From NCBI GenBank assembly GCA_965263065.1, contig CBDHGH010000003.1, positions 2,108,001 through 2,172,000 on the forward strand: DNA of 64,000 bases, in the 5' to 3' direction. Of this stretch, positions 54,737 to 63,501 are shown piece after piece (within the stretch, counting starts at the first letter, position 1; each line of letters begins with the position of its first letter). The notes beneath the pieces are model-generated. The model worked only from the letters and a program-made list of their open reading frames with translations, was not told the DNA's origin and did not search any database. The stretch comes from TK10-74A sp965263065 (lineage in GTDB: Bacteria > Chloroflexota > Dehalococcoidia > Bin125). Made by a program: the position numbers and the translations under genes.

Positions 54737-55878
54737 CCCCCGGCACGCCCACCGGCCTCACCCCCGCCGCCGCCCACTTCGACCCCAACGAGCCGGTCGT
54801 CGTCAACCTGGGGCCGCAGCACCCCTCGACGCACGGCGTCTTCCGCCTCAAGGCCACCCTCGACGGCGAGCGCGTCATCGACGTCGACATGATCATCGGC
54901 TACCTGCATCGCTCGATGGAGAAGCTCGCCGAGGAGCGCACCTTCACCCAGAACATCCCCTTCACCGACCGCATCGACTACCTGGCGGCGATGTCCAACA
55001 ACCTGGCCTACTGCCTGGCCGTCGAGAAGCTGTGCGGCATCGAGGCGCCGCCGCGCGCTCAGGCCATCCGCATCCTCTTCGCCGAGCTGCAGCGGCTCGC
55101 CAGCCACGCCATGGCCAACGGCACCTTCGCCAACGACTGCGGCGCCTGGCAGACGCCGCTGTTCCACATGTTCCGCGAGCGCGAGCGCATCCTCGACATG
55201 TTCGAGATGACCTGCGGCGCCCGCCTGACGACCAACTACATGCGCATCGGCGGCGTCGCCTTCGACCTGCCCGATGAACTGCTGCCCGCCCTGCGCTCCT
55301 TCCTCGACGACATCCCCGCCAAGATCCAGGAGTACCGCGACCTGCTGATGGGCAACGAGATCCTCGTCGCCCGCTCCCGCGACGTGGGCGTGATCAGCGC
55401 CGCCGACGCCGTCAACGCCTCCCTGGCCGGCCCCGTCCTGCGCGCCACCGGCGTCCCCTGGGACCTGCGCAAGGCCGACCCCTACTGCGGCTACGAGGCG
55501 TTCGACTTCGACATCCCCGTGGGCCGCAACGGCGACTGCTACGACCGCTTCCTCGTGCGCATGGAGGAGGTCCGGCAGTCGGTCCACATCCTCGAACAGC
55601 TGATCGACAACATCCCCGGCGGGCCCTGGCTGGCCGAACTGCCGCTGCACCTGCGCCCGCCCGTCGGCGAGGCCTACGCCCGCGTCGAATCGCCCCGCGG
55701 CGAGCTGGGCTTCTACGTCGTCAGCGACGGCGGTCCCACGCCCTATCGCTTCCACTGCCGCGCCCCCAGCCTGATCAACCTGACCGCCTTGCGTGAGATG
55801 ACCATCGGTGGCACGTTGGCCGACGCCATCGTCACGCTCGGCTCCATCGACATCGTCGTGGGGGAGATCGACCGATGA
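54733..55878 (+). CDS. nuoD: NADH-quinone oxidoreductase subunit D
   Basis: 381 residues. NLGPQHPSTHGVFRLKA, GYLHRSMEKLAEE, SHAMANGTFANDCGAWQT-like and RAPSLINLTALREM line the quinone pocket with NuoB. Overlaps nuoC by 4 nt. Confidence 0.95.
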   Translation: MTPGTPTGLTPAAAHFDPNEPVVVNLGPQHPSTHGVFRLKATLDGERVIDVDMIIGYLHRSMEKLAEERTFTQNIPFTDRIDYLAAMSNNLAYCLAVEKLCGIEAPPRAQAIRILFAELQRLASHAMANGTFANDCGAWQTPLFHMFRERERILDMFEMTCGARLTTNYMRIGGVAFDLPDELLPALRSFLDDIPAKIQEYRDLLMGNEILVARSRDVGVISAADAVNASLAGPVLRATGVPWDLRKADPYCGYEAFDFDIPVGRNGDCYDRFLVRMEEVRQSVHILEQLIDNIPGGPWLAELPLHLRPPVGEAYARVESPRGELGFYVVSDGGPTPYRFHCRAPSLINLTALREMTIGGTLADAIVTLGSIDIVVGEIDR

Positions 55879-57143
55879 CCCTCCCGCCCGCCGCCGCGTG
55901 GTACGACCTGCGCGACCTCAACGGCATCAGCCGCCTGATCACGGAGTGGGTCGCCGATTGGGGGCCCGACTGGCTGGCCTCCCTGCTGACCGGCGTGATC
56001 GGCGCGCTGGGCGTGCTGGCGATCATCGGCCCCACGCTGCTCCTGCTGATCTGGCTCGAGCGCAAGGTCATCGCGCGGATGCAGGCCCGCATCGGCCCCA
56101 ACCGCGTCGGGCCGGTCGGGCTGCTGCAGCCCGTCGCCGACGCCGTCAAGCTGATCCTCAAGGAGGAGCTGGCCCCCCGCGCCGCCGACAAGTGGATCTT
56201 CTTCCTGCCGCCCGTGCTGATCTTCGTGCCCGCGATCCTCATCTGGGGCGTGCTGCCCTTCGGCCCCAACATGCAGGTCGCCGACCTCGAAGTGGGCGTG
56301 CTCTTCCTTATCGCCATCTCCGGCGTCAACGTGCTCGTGATCTTCATGGCCGGCTGGGCGCAGAACAACAAGTACGCCCTCTTCGGCGCGATGCGCGTCA
56401 TCGCCATGTCGATCAGCTACGAGATCCCCGTCGTGCTCAGCCTGCTGGCGCTCGTCTTCTTCACCGGCACGCTCAGCGTCAACGGCATCGTCCTCTGGCA
56501 GCAGGCCAACGACGTCATGCTCCTCTTCCTCTTCCCCATGTCCGCGCTGATGTTCCTCTTCGGCTCGACGGCCGAGCTCAACCGCACCCCGGCCGACATC
56601 TCCGAGGCCGAGTCCGAGATCGTGGCCGGCTACCACACCGAGTACTCGGGCATGCGCTTCGGCCTGTTCTACGCCGTCGAGCTGGCCAACACGCTCGCCA
56701 TCTCGGCCTTCTTCGCCACCTTCTTCCTCGGCGGCTGGTGGCTCTGGGGCCTCGACCAGTGGATTCCCAGCTGGCTCATCCTGCTCGCCAAGACCGGCGC
56801 CATGTACTTCGTCTTCATCTGGCTGCGCGGCACGCTGCCGCGCCTCCGCCTCGACCAGCTGATGTCGTTCTGCTGGAAGTTCCTCGTGCCCGTGGGGCTC
56901 GTCTTCGTGGCCGTCGCCGCGATCGAGCGCACCCTCCTCATCGACACGGACGGGGAGCCCCCGCCCGCCCTGCTCATCTACGCGATCATCAACTGGCTGA
57001 TCGCCGGCGCCGCCGTCGTCATCTACGCGCGCACCGCCGCCTCCCCCGCCCAGCGACTGCCGTCGCGCCCCATCATGGCCCGCGGCCGGCTGGGCGGCCT
57101 GCGCGCCGCCCGTGAACTCGCCGATGCCGATAGTGGGGATTAG
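55875..57143 (+). CDS. nuoH: NADH-quinone oxidoreductase subunit H
   Basis: 422 residues with eight or more membrane helices. LERKVIARMQARIGPNRVGP and LAEAESEIVAGYHTEYSGMRF-type segment (SEAESEIVAG) of the quinone channel. Long C-terminal tail. No nuoI follows; nuoJ starts 33 bp later. Confidence 0.95.
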   Translation: MTLPPAAAWYDLRDLNGISRLITEWVADWGPDWLASLLTGVIGALGVLAIIGPTLLLLIWLERKVIARMQARIGPNRVGPVGLLQPVADAVKLILKEELAPRAADKWIFFLPPVLIFVPAILIWGVLPFGPNMQVADLEVGVLFLIAISGVNVLVIFMAGWAQNNKYALFGAMRVIAMSISYEIPVVLSLLALVFFTGTLSVNGIVLWQQANDVMLLFLFPMSALMFLFGSTAELNRTPADISEAESEIVAGYHTEYSGMRFGLFYAVELANTLAISAFFATFFLGGWWLWGLDQWIPSWLILLAKTGAMYFVFIWLRGTLPRLRLDQLMSFCWKFLVPVGLVFVAVAAIERTLLIDTDGEPPPALLIYAIINWLIAGAAVVIYARTAASPAQRLPSRPIMARGRLGGLRAARELADADSGD

Positions 57144-57176
57144 CGCCACCATGGATGTCGCAAATGGCTGACCGCA

Positions 57177-57776
57177 ATGTCTGAACTAGGCTTCCACCTC
57201 GCCTTCTGGTCGCTCAGCGCCATCACCATCGGCGGTGCGCTGATGATCATCGTCAGCCGCAACCTGATCCACGCGGTGGTCTTCCTCATCCTCTCCTTCA
57301 TCGGCGTGGCCGGGCTGTTCCTCACCCTCTCGGCCGACTTCCTCGCGCTCGTGCAGATCCTGGTCTACGTCGGCGCGATCGCCGTGCTCATGCTGTTCGC
57401 CATCCTGCTCACCCCCCGCGCCGGCCGCGACAACGAGGAGAACTCGCTGCGCTACCCGGCCATGGTCCTGATGGGCCTGGTCATCGCCGCCGGCACGTTC
57501 GTCGCCCTCGACACCGACTGGGGCCCCATGCGCGAGGCCGCCGTCGGCACGCAGGCCAAGATCATCGGCGAGTCGCTGATCAACAGCTACGTGCTGCCCT
57601 TCGAGATCGGCGCCGTCATGCTGACCGCCGCCCTCGTCGGCGCGATCGCCCTCGCCCGTGAGGACGACGAGGACCTGCCCATCCACACCGCCAGCCTGAT
57701 CGAGGAGGGCATCCTGCCCCCGCCCGACGGCGACCCCGACGGCGACCCCGCCGCTACCGGGGAGGCCGGCTCATGA
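57177..57776 (+). CDS. nuoJ: NADH-quinone oxidoreductase subunit J
   Basis: 199 residues. Five membrane helices with HAVVFLILSFIGVAGLFL and LVQILVYVGAIAVLMLFAILL, then an acidic cytoplasmic tail. Membrane-arm subunit. Overlaps nuoK by 4 nt. Confidence 0.94.
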   Translation: MSELGFHLAFWSLSAITIGGALMIIVSRNLIHAVVFLILSFIGVAGLFLTLSADFLALVQILVYVGAIAVLMLFAILLTPRAGRDNEENSLRYPAMVLMGLVIAAGTFVALDTDWGPMREAAVGTQAKIIGESLINSYVLPFEIGAVMLTAALVGAIALAREDDEDLPIHTASLIEEGILPPPDGDPDGDPAATGEAGS

Positions 57777-58087
57777 CGATCTCGCTGGAGGAATACCTGA
57801 TCGTCGGCGCGATCCTGTTCGCCATCGGGCTATACATCGCGCTGACCAAGCGCAACGCCGTCGCCGTGCTGATGGGCGTCGAGCTGATGCTCAACGCGGT
57901 CAACCTGACGCTCGTCGCCTTCAGCCGCTTCACCGACACCGGCGTCGCGCTCAGCACGCAGGTCTTCGTCGTCTTCATCATCGCCGTCGCCGCCGCCGAG
58001 GTGGCCGTCGGCCTGGCGCTCGCGCTGGTCGTCTACCGCAACCGCCAGACCGTCAGCCTCGACCAGATCAACCTGCTCAAATGGTGA
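57773..58087 (+). CDS. nuoK: NADH-quinone oxidoreductase subunit K
   Basis: 104 residues, MrpC-like with three helices. The conserved Glu is in LMGVELMLNAVNL and a second in AAAEVAVGLALAL. Essential for proton transfer in the membrane arm. Confidence 0.95.
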   Translation: MTISLEEYLIVGAILFAIGLYIALTKRNAVAVLMGVELMLNAVNLTLVAFSRFTDTGVALSTQVFVVFIIAVAAAEVAVGLALALVVYRNRQTVSLDQINLLKW

Positions 58088-58138
58088 GCCGTGCAATCGT
58101 GAACGCTGTAATCGTGAATCGGGAAGGGAGAGGCGCCC

Positions 58139-58333
58139 GTGTGGGCTGAGTTCATGCGACTGCCCAACCGCTACATCGCCGAGACGTGGCGCGAGTTGCT
58201 CCACGCCGAGGGCGTCGCCGTGCGCCTCGTCGTGCCCGACGACCGCGCCGCCGAGGGCGACCTCGCCCCGCGCACCCTGCTCGTGCCCGACTCGAAGACC
58301 CACGTCGCCCGCGAAATCCTGCGGAAGATATAG
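58139..58333 (+). CDS. DUF2007-like small protein in nuo operon
   Basis: 64 residues from GTG 58139. LPNRYIAETWRELLHAEGVAVRL and LLVPDSKTHVAREILRKI resemble DUF2007 signal-transducing-like proteins. Lies between nuoK and nuoL on the same transcript; role in complex I unknown. Confidence 0.6.
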   Translation: MWAEFMRLPNRYIAETWRELLHAEGVAVRLVVPDDRAAEGDLAPRTLLVPDSKTHVAREILRKI

Positions 58334-58355
58334 CCGGAGATATCGAGAGGGCCAG

Positions 58356-60281
58356 ATGAACCAACCGGTCGCCGAAGGCCTCGTCTGGCTCATCTTCTTC
58401 CTGCCCGTGGCGTCGTTCTTCGTGATCGCCGTCGTCCTGCGCGGCCGGCCGATGGCCGCCGCCCTGACCACCATCGCATCGATCGGCGCCGGGCTGGTCG
58501 TCTCGATCTACGCGCTCGTCCGCGTCATCGGCGAGGACGGCCACGCCGTCGGCTTCGCGAGCCACGCGCTGTTCAGCGCCGGCGACCTGGTCGTCAACGT
58601 CGGCGCCCGCCTCGACGGCCTCTCCGCCGTCATGCTCGTCGTCGTCACCGGCGTCTCGCTGCTCGTCCAGGTCTACTCGCTCGGCTACATGAAGGGCGAC
58701 GGCGGCGTCGCGCGCTACTACGCCTTCATGTCGTTCTTCACGGCCGCCATGCTGGGCCTGATCCTGGCCGACAACCTGCTGATGTTGTTCGTCTTCTGGG
58801 AGCTGGTCGGCGCGGCCTCCTACTTCCTGATCGGCTTCTGGTTCCACCGGCCCGCCGCCGCCGCCGCCGCCAAGAAGGCCTTCATCGTCACGCGCCTCGG
58901 CGACCTCGGGCTGCTCGCCGCGCTGATCCTGATCTGGGACCGCGCCGGCACGCTCGAGATCGCCGCCATCAACACCGAGGTCGTCGAACTCGTCGCCCTC
59001 GGCGTCCTCGGTCAGACGATGCTCACGCTGTTCGCCCTCGGCCTGGCCGCCGGGGCGATCGGCAAGAGCGCCCAGTTCCCGCTGCACATCTGGCTGCCCG
59101 ACGCCATGGAGGGCCCGACGCCCGTCTCGGCGCTCGTCCACTCCGCCACCATGGTCGCGGCCGGCGTCTACCTGCTGGCCCGCTTCTTCCCCGTCATCGA
59201 GGCCTCGCAGTTCGCCTCCGACTTCATCGCCTGGATCGGCGTCGTGACCGCGGTCGGCGCGGCCCTGCTCGCCGTCACCCAGACCGACATCAAGCGCGTG
59301 CTCGCCTACTCGACGATCTCCCAGCTGGCCTACATGATGTTCGCCATCGGCATCGGCGCCTACGCCGCCGCCGTCTTCCACCTCATGACGCACGCCTTCT
59401 TCAAGTCGCTGCTGTTCCTCGGCGCGGGCTCCGTCAACCACTCGACCAACACCTTCGACATGACCCGCATGGGCGGCCTGCGCGGCAAGATGCCCATCAC
59501 CTACGCGACGTTCGTGATCGGCGCGCTGTCGCTGGCGGGCGTCATCCCCTTGGCCGGCTTCTGGTCGAAGGACGAGATCCTGATCGACGCCTGGCAGCAC
59601 AACCAGGCCGTCTTCGCCTTCGGCCTGCTCGCCGCCGGGCTGACCGCCTTCTACATGGTCCGCGCCATCGCCCTGACCTTCCACGGCGACTACCGCGGCG
59701 GCGAGCCGCCCGCCCCCGGCGAGCACGGCGCCGACCCCGCCCACCCCCACGAGTCGTCCCGCACGATGACCGTCCCCCTGGTCGTCCTCGCGGTGCTGGC
59801 CGTCGGGGCCGGCTGGCTGACCTTCGGCGGCGAGTTCCAGTCCTGGGTGCTGGGCGCGCTGCCCGACGCGCACGGGGCCGAGTTCCTCTGGCACACCGGC
59901 GTCTTCATCGCCTCCACCGTGCTCGTCGCCGGCGCGGCCGGCGCGGCCATCGCGATCTACGTCCGCGGCGACATCGACCCCGCGCGCCTGCGCGCCCACC
60001 CGGCGATCGCCCCGCTGCACCGCCTGCTCGAGCGTAAGTACTACGCCGACGTCCTGGCCGAGGACATCCTCGTCCGCCGCGTCTTCTACAACGGCATCGC
60101 CAAGGCCGCCCACGCCTTCGACGTCATCGTCGTCGACGGCGTCGTCAACGGCGTCGCCCGCGGGACGTTCACCGTCGGCTGGTTCGCCAAGTTCGCCCAG
60201 AACGGCCAGGCCCAGACCGCCGCCGCCGCGCTCTTGGCCGGGGGCGTGATCATCTTCGGAGCGGTGGTGCTCCTGCGATGA
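58356..60281 (+). CDS. nuoL: NADH-quinone oxidoreductase subunit L
   Basis: 641 residues, antiporter-type subunit. GPTPVSALVHSATMVAAGVYLL, the Lys of TDIKRVLAYSTISQL and long C-terminal helices (amphipathic arm). Overlaps nuoM by 4 nt. GAGAGGG before the ATG. Confidence 0.96.
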   Translation: MNQPVAEGLVWLIFFLPVASFFVIAVVLRGRPMAAALTTIASIGAGLVVSIYALVRVIGEDGHAVGFASHALFSAGDLVVNVGARLDGLSAVMLVVVTGVSLLVQVYSLGYMKGDGGVARYYAFMSFFTAAMLGLILADNLLMLFVFWELVGAASYFLIGFWFHRPAAAAAAKKAFIVTRLGDLGLLAALILIWDRAGTLEIAAINTEVVELVALGVLGQTMLTLFALGLAAGAIGKSAQFPLHIWLPDAMEGPTPVSALVHSATMVAAGVYLLARFFPVIEASQFASDFIAWIGVVTAVGAALLAVTQTDIKRVLAYSTISQLAYMMFAIGIGAYAAAVFHLMTHAFFKSLLFLGAGSVNHSTNTFDMTRMGGLRGKMPITYATFVIGALSLAGVIPLAGFWSKDEILIDAWQHNQAVFAFGLLAAGLTAFYMVRAIALTFHGDYRGGEPPAPGEHGADPAHPHESSRTMTVPLVVLAVLAVGAGWLTFGGEFQSWVLGALPDAHGAEFLWHTGVFIASTVLVAGAAGAAIAIYVRGDIDPARLRAHPAIAPLHRLLERKYYADVLAEDILVRRVFYNGIAKAAHAFDVIVVDGVVNGVARGTFTVGWFAKFAQNGQAQTAAAALLAGGVIIFGAVVLLR

Positions 60282-61858
60282 ACGACTTCCCGATCCTCTC
60301 GGTCCTCATCTTCCTGCCCATCGCGGGCGCGCTGCTGCTCGCCCTGATCCCCGGCGAGCGCGTCCCCACGCACCGCCTCTTCGCCCGCGTCCCCGGCGAC
60401 CAGCAGGACCGCGCCAAGTGGTTCGCCCTCGCCGTCTCCGCCGCGACGCTCGTCATCTCGCTCATCCTCTTCATCGACTTCGACCACGGCCGCCCCGGCT
60501 TCCAGTACACCGACACCTTCACCTGGATCGACGCCGACGATGTCGGCTTCACGGTGCGCTACGCCTTCGGCCTCGACGGGCTCTCGGCGCCGCTCGTCCT
60601 GCTGACCACATTCCTCACGACCGTCGCCGTGCTCATCTCCTGGCGCATTGACCTGCGCCCCAAGGAGTACTTCGCCTGGCTGCTGGTGCTTGAGGCCTCG
60701 GTGCTGGGCGTCTTCACCGCCCTCGACCTGCTGGTCTTCTTCCTCTTCTGGGAGCTCGAGCTGATCCCGATGTTCCTGCTCATCTCGACCTGGGGGCACG
60801 GCGAGCGGCGGCACTACTCGGCCCTCAAGTTCGTGCTCTACACCGTCTTCGGATCGGCCTTCATGCTGGTCGGCTTCCTGGTCCTCGGCGCCACGGCCGG
60901 CTCCTTCGACATGCGCGACATCCGCGCCGCCGACCTCTCGGCCGCCGTGCTGCCGTTGCAGGCGGTGTTCGCGTTCATTCTCATCGCCTTCGCCGTCAAG
61001 CTGCCCGTCGTTCCGCTGCATACCTGGCTGCCCGACGCCCACACCGACGCTCCCACCGCCGTCTCCGTGATCCTCGCCGGGGTGCTGCTGAAGATGGGCG
61101 GCTACGGCGTCCTGCGCCTGCTCTTCACCCTCATGCCCGACGTCGCCGCCGACGCCGACCTCCCGCTCGCGATCATCGCCGCCGTCTCCATCGTCTACGG
61201 CGCGATCATCACCATCCGCCAGACCGACCTCAAGCGCCTCGTCGCCTACTCCTCCGTGTCGCATATGGGCTTCGTGCTGCTGGGCGTCTCCGCGCTCGGC
61301 GTCACCGGGCTCTCCGGCGCGGCCATGCAGCTGGTCACGCACGGCCTGATCACCGGCCTGCTCTTCGTCGTCGTCGGCCTGATCTACGACCGCACCCACA
61401 CCCGCGAGATCGCCGACATGCGCGGCATGGCCCACCACATGCCGCTGCTCGCCAGCGTCACCGTCCTCGCCGGCTTCGCCAGCCTCGGCCTACCCGCGCT
61501 GGCCGGCTTCGTGGCCGAGATCACGATCTTCCTCGGCGCGTTCGCCCAGCACGAGGCCCCGACCGTCGTCGCGCTGCTCGGCGTCCTGCTGGCCGCCGGC
61601 TACATGCTGTTCGCCATCCAGCGCACGATGTTCGGCCCCCGCGACGACCGCTGGTCGCACCTGCGCGACATCGGCGCCTGGTGGGAGATCGCCCCCGTCG
61701 CCGCGCTCGTCGCCGCGATCATCCTGCTGGGCGTCTACCCGTCGATCGTCATGGACTTCTTCGAGGCCGCCGTCCAGCCCATCGCCGACGGCCTCGCCTT
61801 CGCCCTCGACTCGGGCGCGCCGGCCGAGGCCGCCACCGCGACGGCAGGAGGCGGCTGA
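60278..61858 (+). CDS. nuoM: NADH-quinone oxidoreductase subunit M
   Basis: 526 residues, antiporter-type subunit. Key Glu in FFLFWELELIPMFLL, WLPDAHTDAPTAVSVILAGV, and the TM7-8 lysines in TDLKRLVAYSSVSHMG. Proton-pumping channel. Confidence 0.96.
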   Translation: MNDFPILSVLIFLPIAGALLLALIPGERVPTHRLFARVPGDQQDRAKWFALAVSAATLVISLILFIDFDHGRPGFQYTDTFTWIDADDVGFTVRYAFGLDGLSAPLVLLTTFLTTVAVLISWRIDLRPKEYFAWLLVLEASVLGVFTALDLLVFFLFWELELIPMFLLISTWGHGERRHYSALKFVLYTVFGSAFMLVGFLVLGATAGSFDMRDIRAADLSAAVLPLQAVFAFILIAFAVKLPVVPLHTWLPDAHTDAPTAVSVILAGVLLKMGGYGVLRLLFTLMPDVAADADLPLAIIAAVSIVYGAIITIRQTDLKRLVAYSSVSHMGFVLLGVSALGVTGLSGAAMQLVTHGLITGLLFVVVGLIYDRTHTREIADMRGMAHHMPLLASVTVLAGFASLGLPALAGFVAEITIFLGAFAQHEAPTVVALLGVLLAAGYMLFAIQRTMFGPRDDRWSHLRDIGAWWEIAPVAALVAAIILLGVYPSIVMDFFEAAVQPIADGLAFALDSGAPAEAATATAGGG

Positions 61859-63330
61859 TGCTCGGCGAGATCAACCTCCTCGGCCCGCAGCTCGTGCTGA
61901 TGTGCGTCGGCGGCTTCCTGCTCATCGCCGACCTCTTCATCAAGCGCCGCGCCCTGCTGGCGGGCACCGCCGCCGCCGCCGTGCTCGGCAGCGTCGCCTA
62001 CAGCGCCATCCTCCTCGCCGACGGCAAGGTCGGCCGCGAAGCCTTCGACGGCGTCCTCGTCTTCGACCACTTCGCGCTGTTCTTCCAGTTCCTCATCGCC
62101 GGGGCCGCCCTGGCCACCATCGCCGCCTCCTGGGAGACCCTCGAGCGCATCCCCTCGCGCCGCGGCGAGTACCTCGCGCTGATCCTGTTCAGCGTCACCG
62201 GCCTGATGCTGCTCGCCGGCACCCGAGACCTGATCGGCATCTTCGTCGCCCTCGAGCTGACCAGCCTCTCGCAGTACGTGCTGGTCGGCTTCCACAAGGA
62301 CCGGCTCGGCTCCGAGGCCGGGCTCAAGTACCTGCTGCTGGGCGCGATCGCCTCCGCCGTGCTGCTCTACGGCATGGCCATCCTGCTCGGCATCACGGGC
62401 AGCACCAACCTGCCCGAGATCGCGGCCGCCATCGCCGACGGCGGCGACGGCCAGTTCGAGGCGCTGATCTTCGCCGCCGCCTTCCTCATCGTCGGCTTCG
62501 GCTTCAAGGCCGCCATCGCCCCCTTCCAGATGTGGGTTCCCGACGTCTACACCGGCGCGCCCACCCCCATCGCCGCCTTCCTCTCCGTCGCCTCGAAGGC
62601 TGCCGCCTTCGCCGTCCTGATCCGCATCTTCTTCGAGGCCCTCGGCGACGACCTCCTCGCCGAGCACTGGTCGACCGTCTTCGCCGTGCTCGCCGCGCTC
62701 TCGATGTTCGTCGGCAACGTGCTCGCGATTCAGCAATCCAACATCAAGCGCATGCTGGCCTACTCGTCCGTCGCGCAGGCCGGCACCATCCTCATCGGCC
62801 TGGCCGCGATCAGCGCCGACCGCGGCGAACTCCTGGGCGCGAGCGGCATCCTCTTCTACCTGGCCGGCTACACCGTCTCCAACCTGGCCGCCTTCCTCGT
62901 CGTCATCGTCGTGTACGAGAAGATCGGCTCCTTCGAGATCGACGACTACCGCGGCCTGGGCCGTCGCGCGCCGCTGCTGGCCGGCGTTCTCGCCCTGGCC
63001 CTCGTCTCGCTGACCGGCCTGCCGCCCACGGCGGGCTTCTTCGGCAAGCTCTACCTGTTCGACACCGCCATCCAGTCGGGCCTCGTCTGGCTGGCCGTCG
63101 TCGGCGTCGTCAACACCGCCATCAGCGCCGCCTACTACATCCGCCCCATCAAGGCCATGTTCATCGACGACCCCGCCCCCGACTTGGCGCGGCCCGCCCC
63201 GTCCTCCTGGCTGCCCAGCCCGCCCCTCGCCGCCACCCTGGCCCTGGCCGCCGCCGGCGTCGTCGTCATCGGCCTCGCCCCCGGCCTGCTGATCGACGTC
63301 GCGGAGGAGGCCGTCGGGGTGCTGTGGTGA
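61858..63330 (+). CDS. nuoN: NADH-quinone oxidoreductase subunit N
   Basis: 490 residues from ATG 61858 (GCAGGAGG upstream, 1-nt overlap with nuoM). WVPDVYTGAPTPIAAFLSV, SNIKRMLAYSSVAQAG and LTGLPPTAGFFGKLYLF are NuoN signatures. Third antiporter subunit; last gene of the operon. Confidence 0.95.
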   Translation: MLGEINLLGPQLVLMCVGGFLLIADLFIKRRALLAGTAAAAVLGSVAYSAILLADGKVGREAFDGVLVFDHFALFFQFLIAGAALATIAASWETLERIPSRRGEYLALILFSVTGLMLLAGTRDLIGIFVALELTSLSQYVLVGFHKDRLGSEAGLKYLLLGAIASAVLLYGMAILLGITGSTNLPEIAAAIADGGDGQFEALIFAAAFLIVGFGFKAAIAPFQMWVPDVYTGAPTPIAAFLSVASKAAAFAVLIRIFFEALGDDLLAEHWSTVFAVLAALSMFVGNVLAIQQSNIKRMLAYSSVAQAGTILIGLAAISADRGELLGASGILFYLAGYTVSNLAAFLVVIVVYEKIGSFEIDDYRGLGRRAPLLAGVLALALVSLTGLPPTAGFFGKLYLFDTAIQSGLVWLAVVGVVNTAISAAYYIRPIKAMFIDDPAPDLARPAPSSWLPSPPLAATLALAAAGVVVIGLAPGLLIDVAEEAVGVLW

Positions 63331-63501
63331 GGTCGGGTGGGGGCTGGCTCCCGATCCGCTTTCCTGACTCAGAACCTGCGGACACCGGCTTGTCGGGGAT
63401 GGCGCTGCGGAGGAACACATCTCTTCCCTGAGGGGCATGGGCCTGTCAAGGTGAGTACCATGCTGAGCAACAGGCAGCCCTCCGGATGGCAATAGATTGG
63501 A

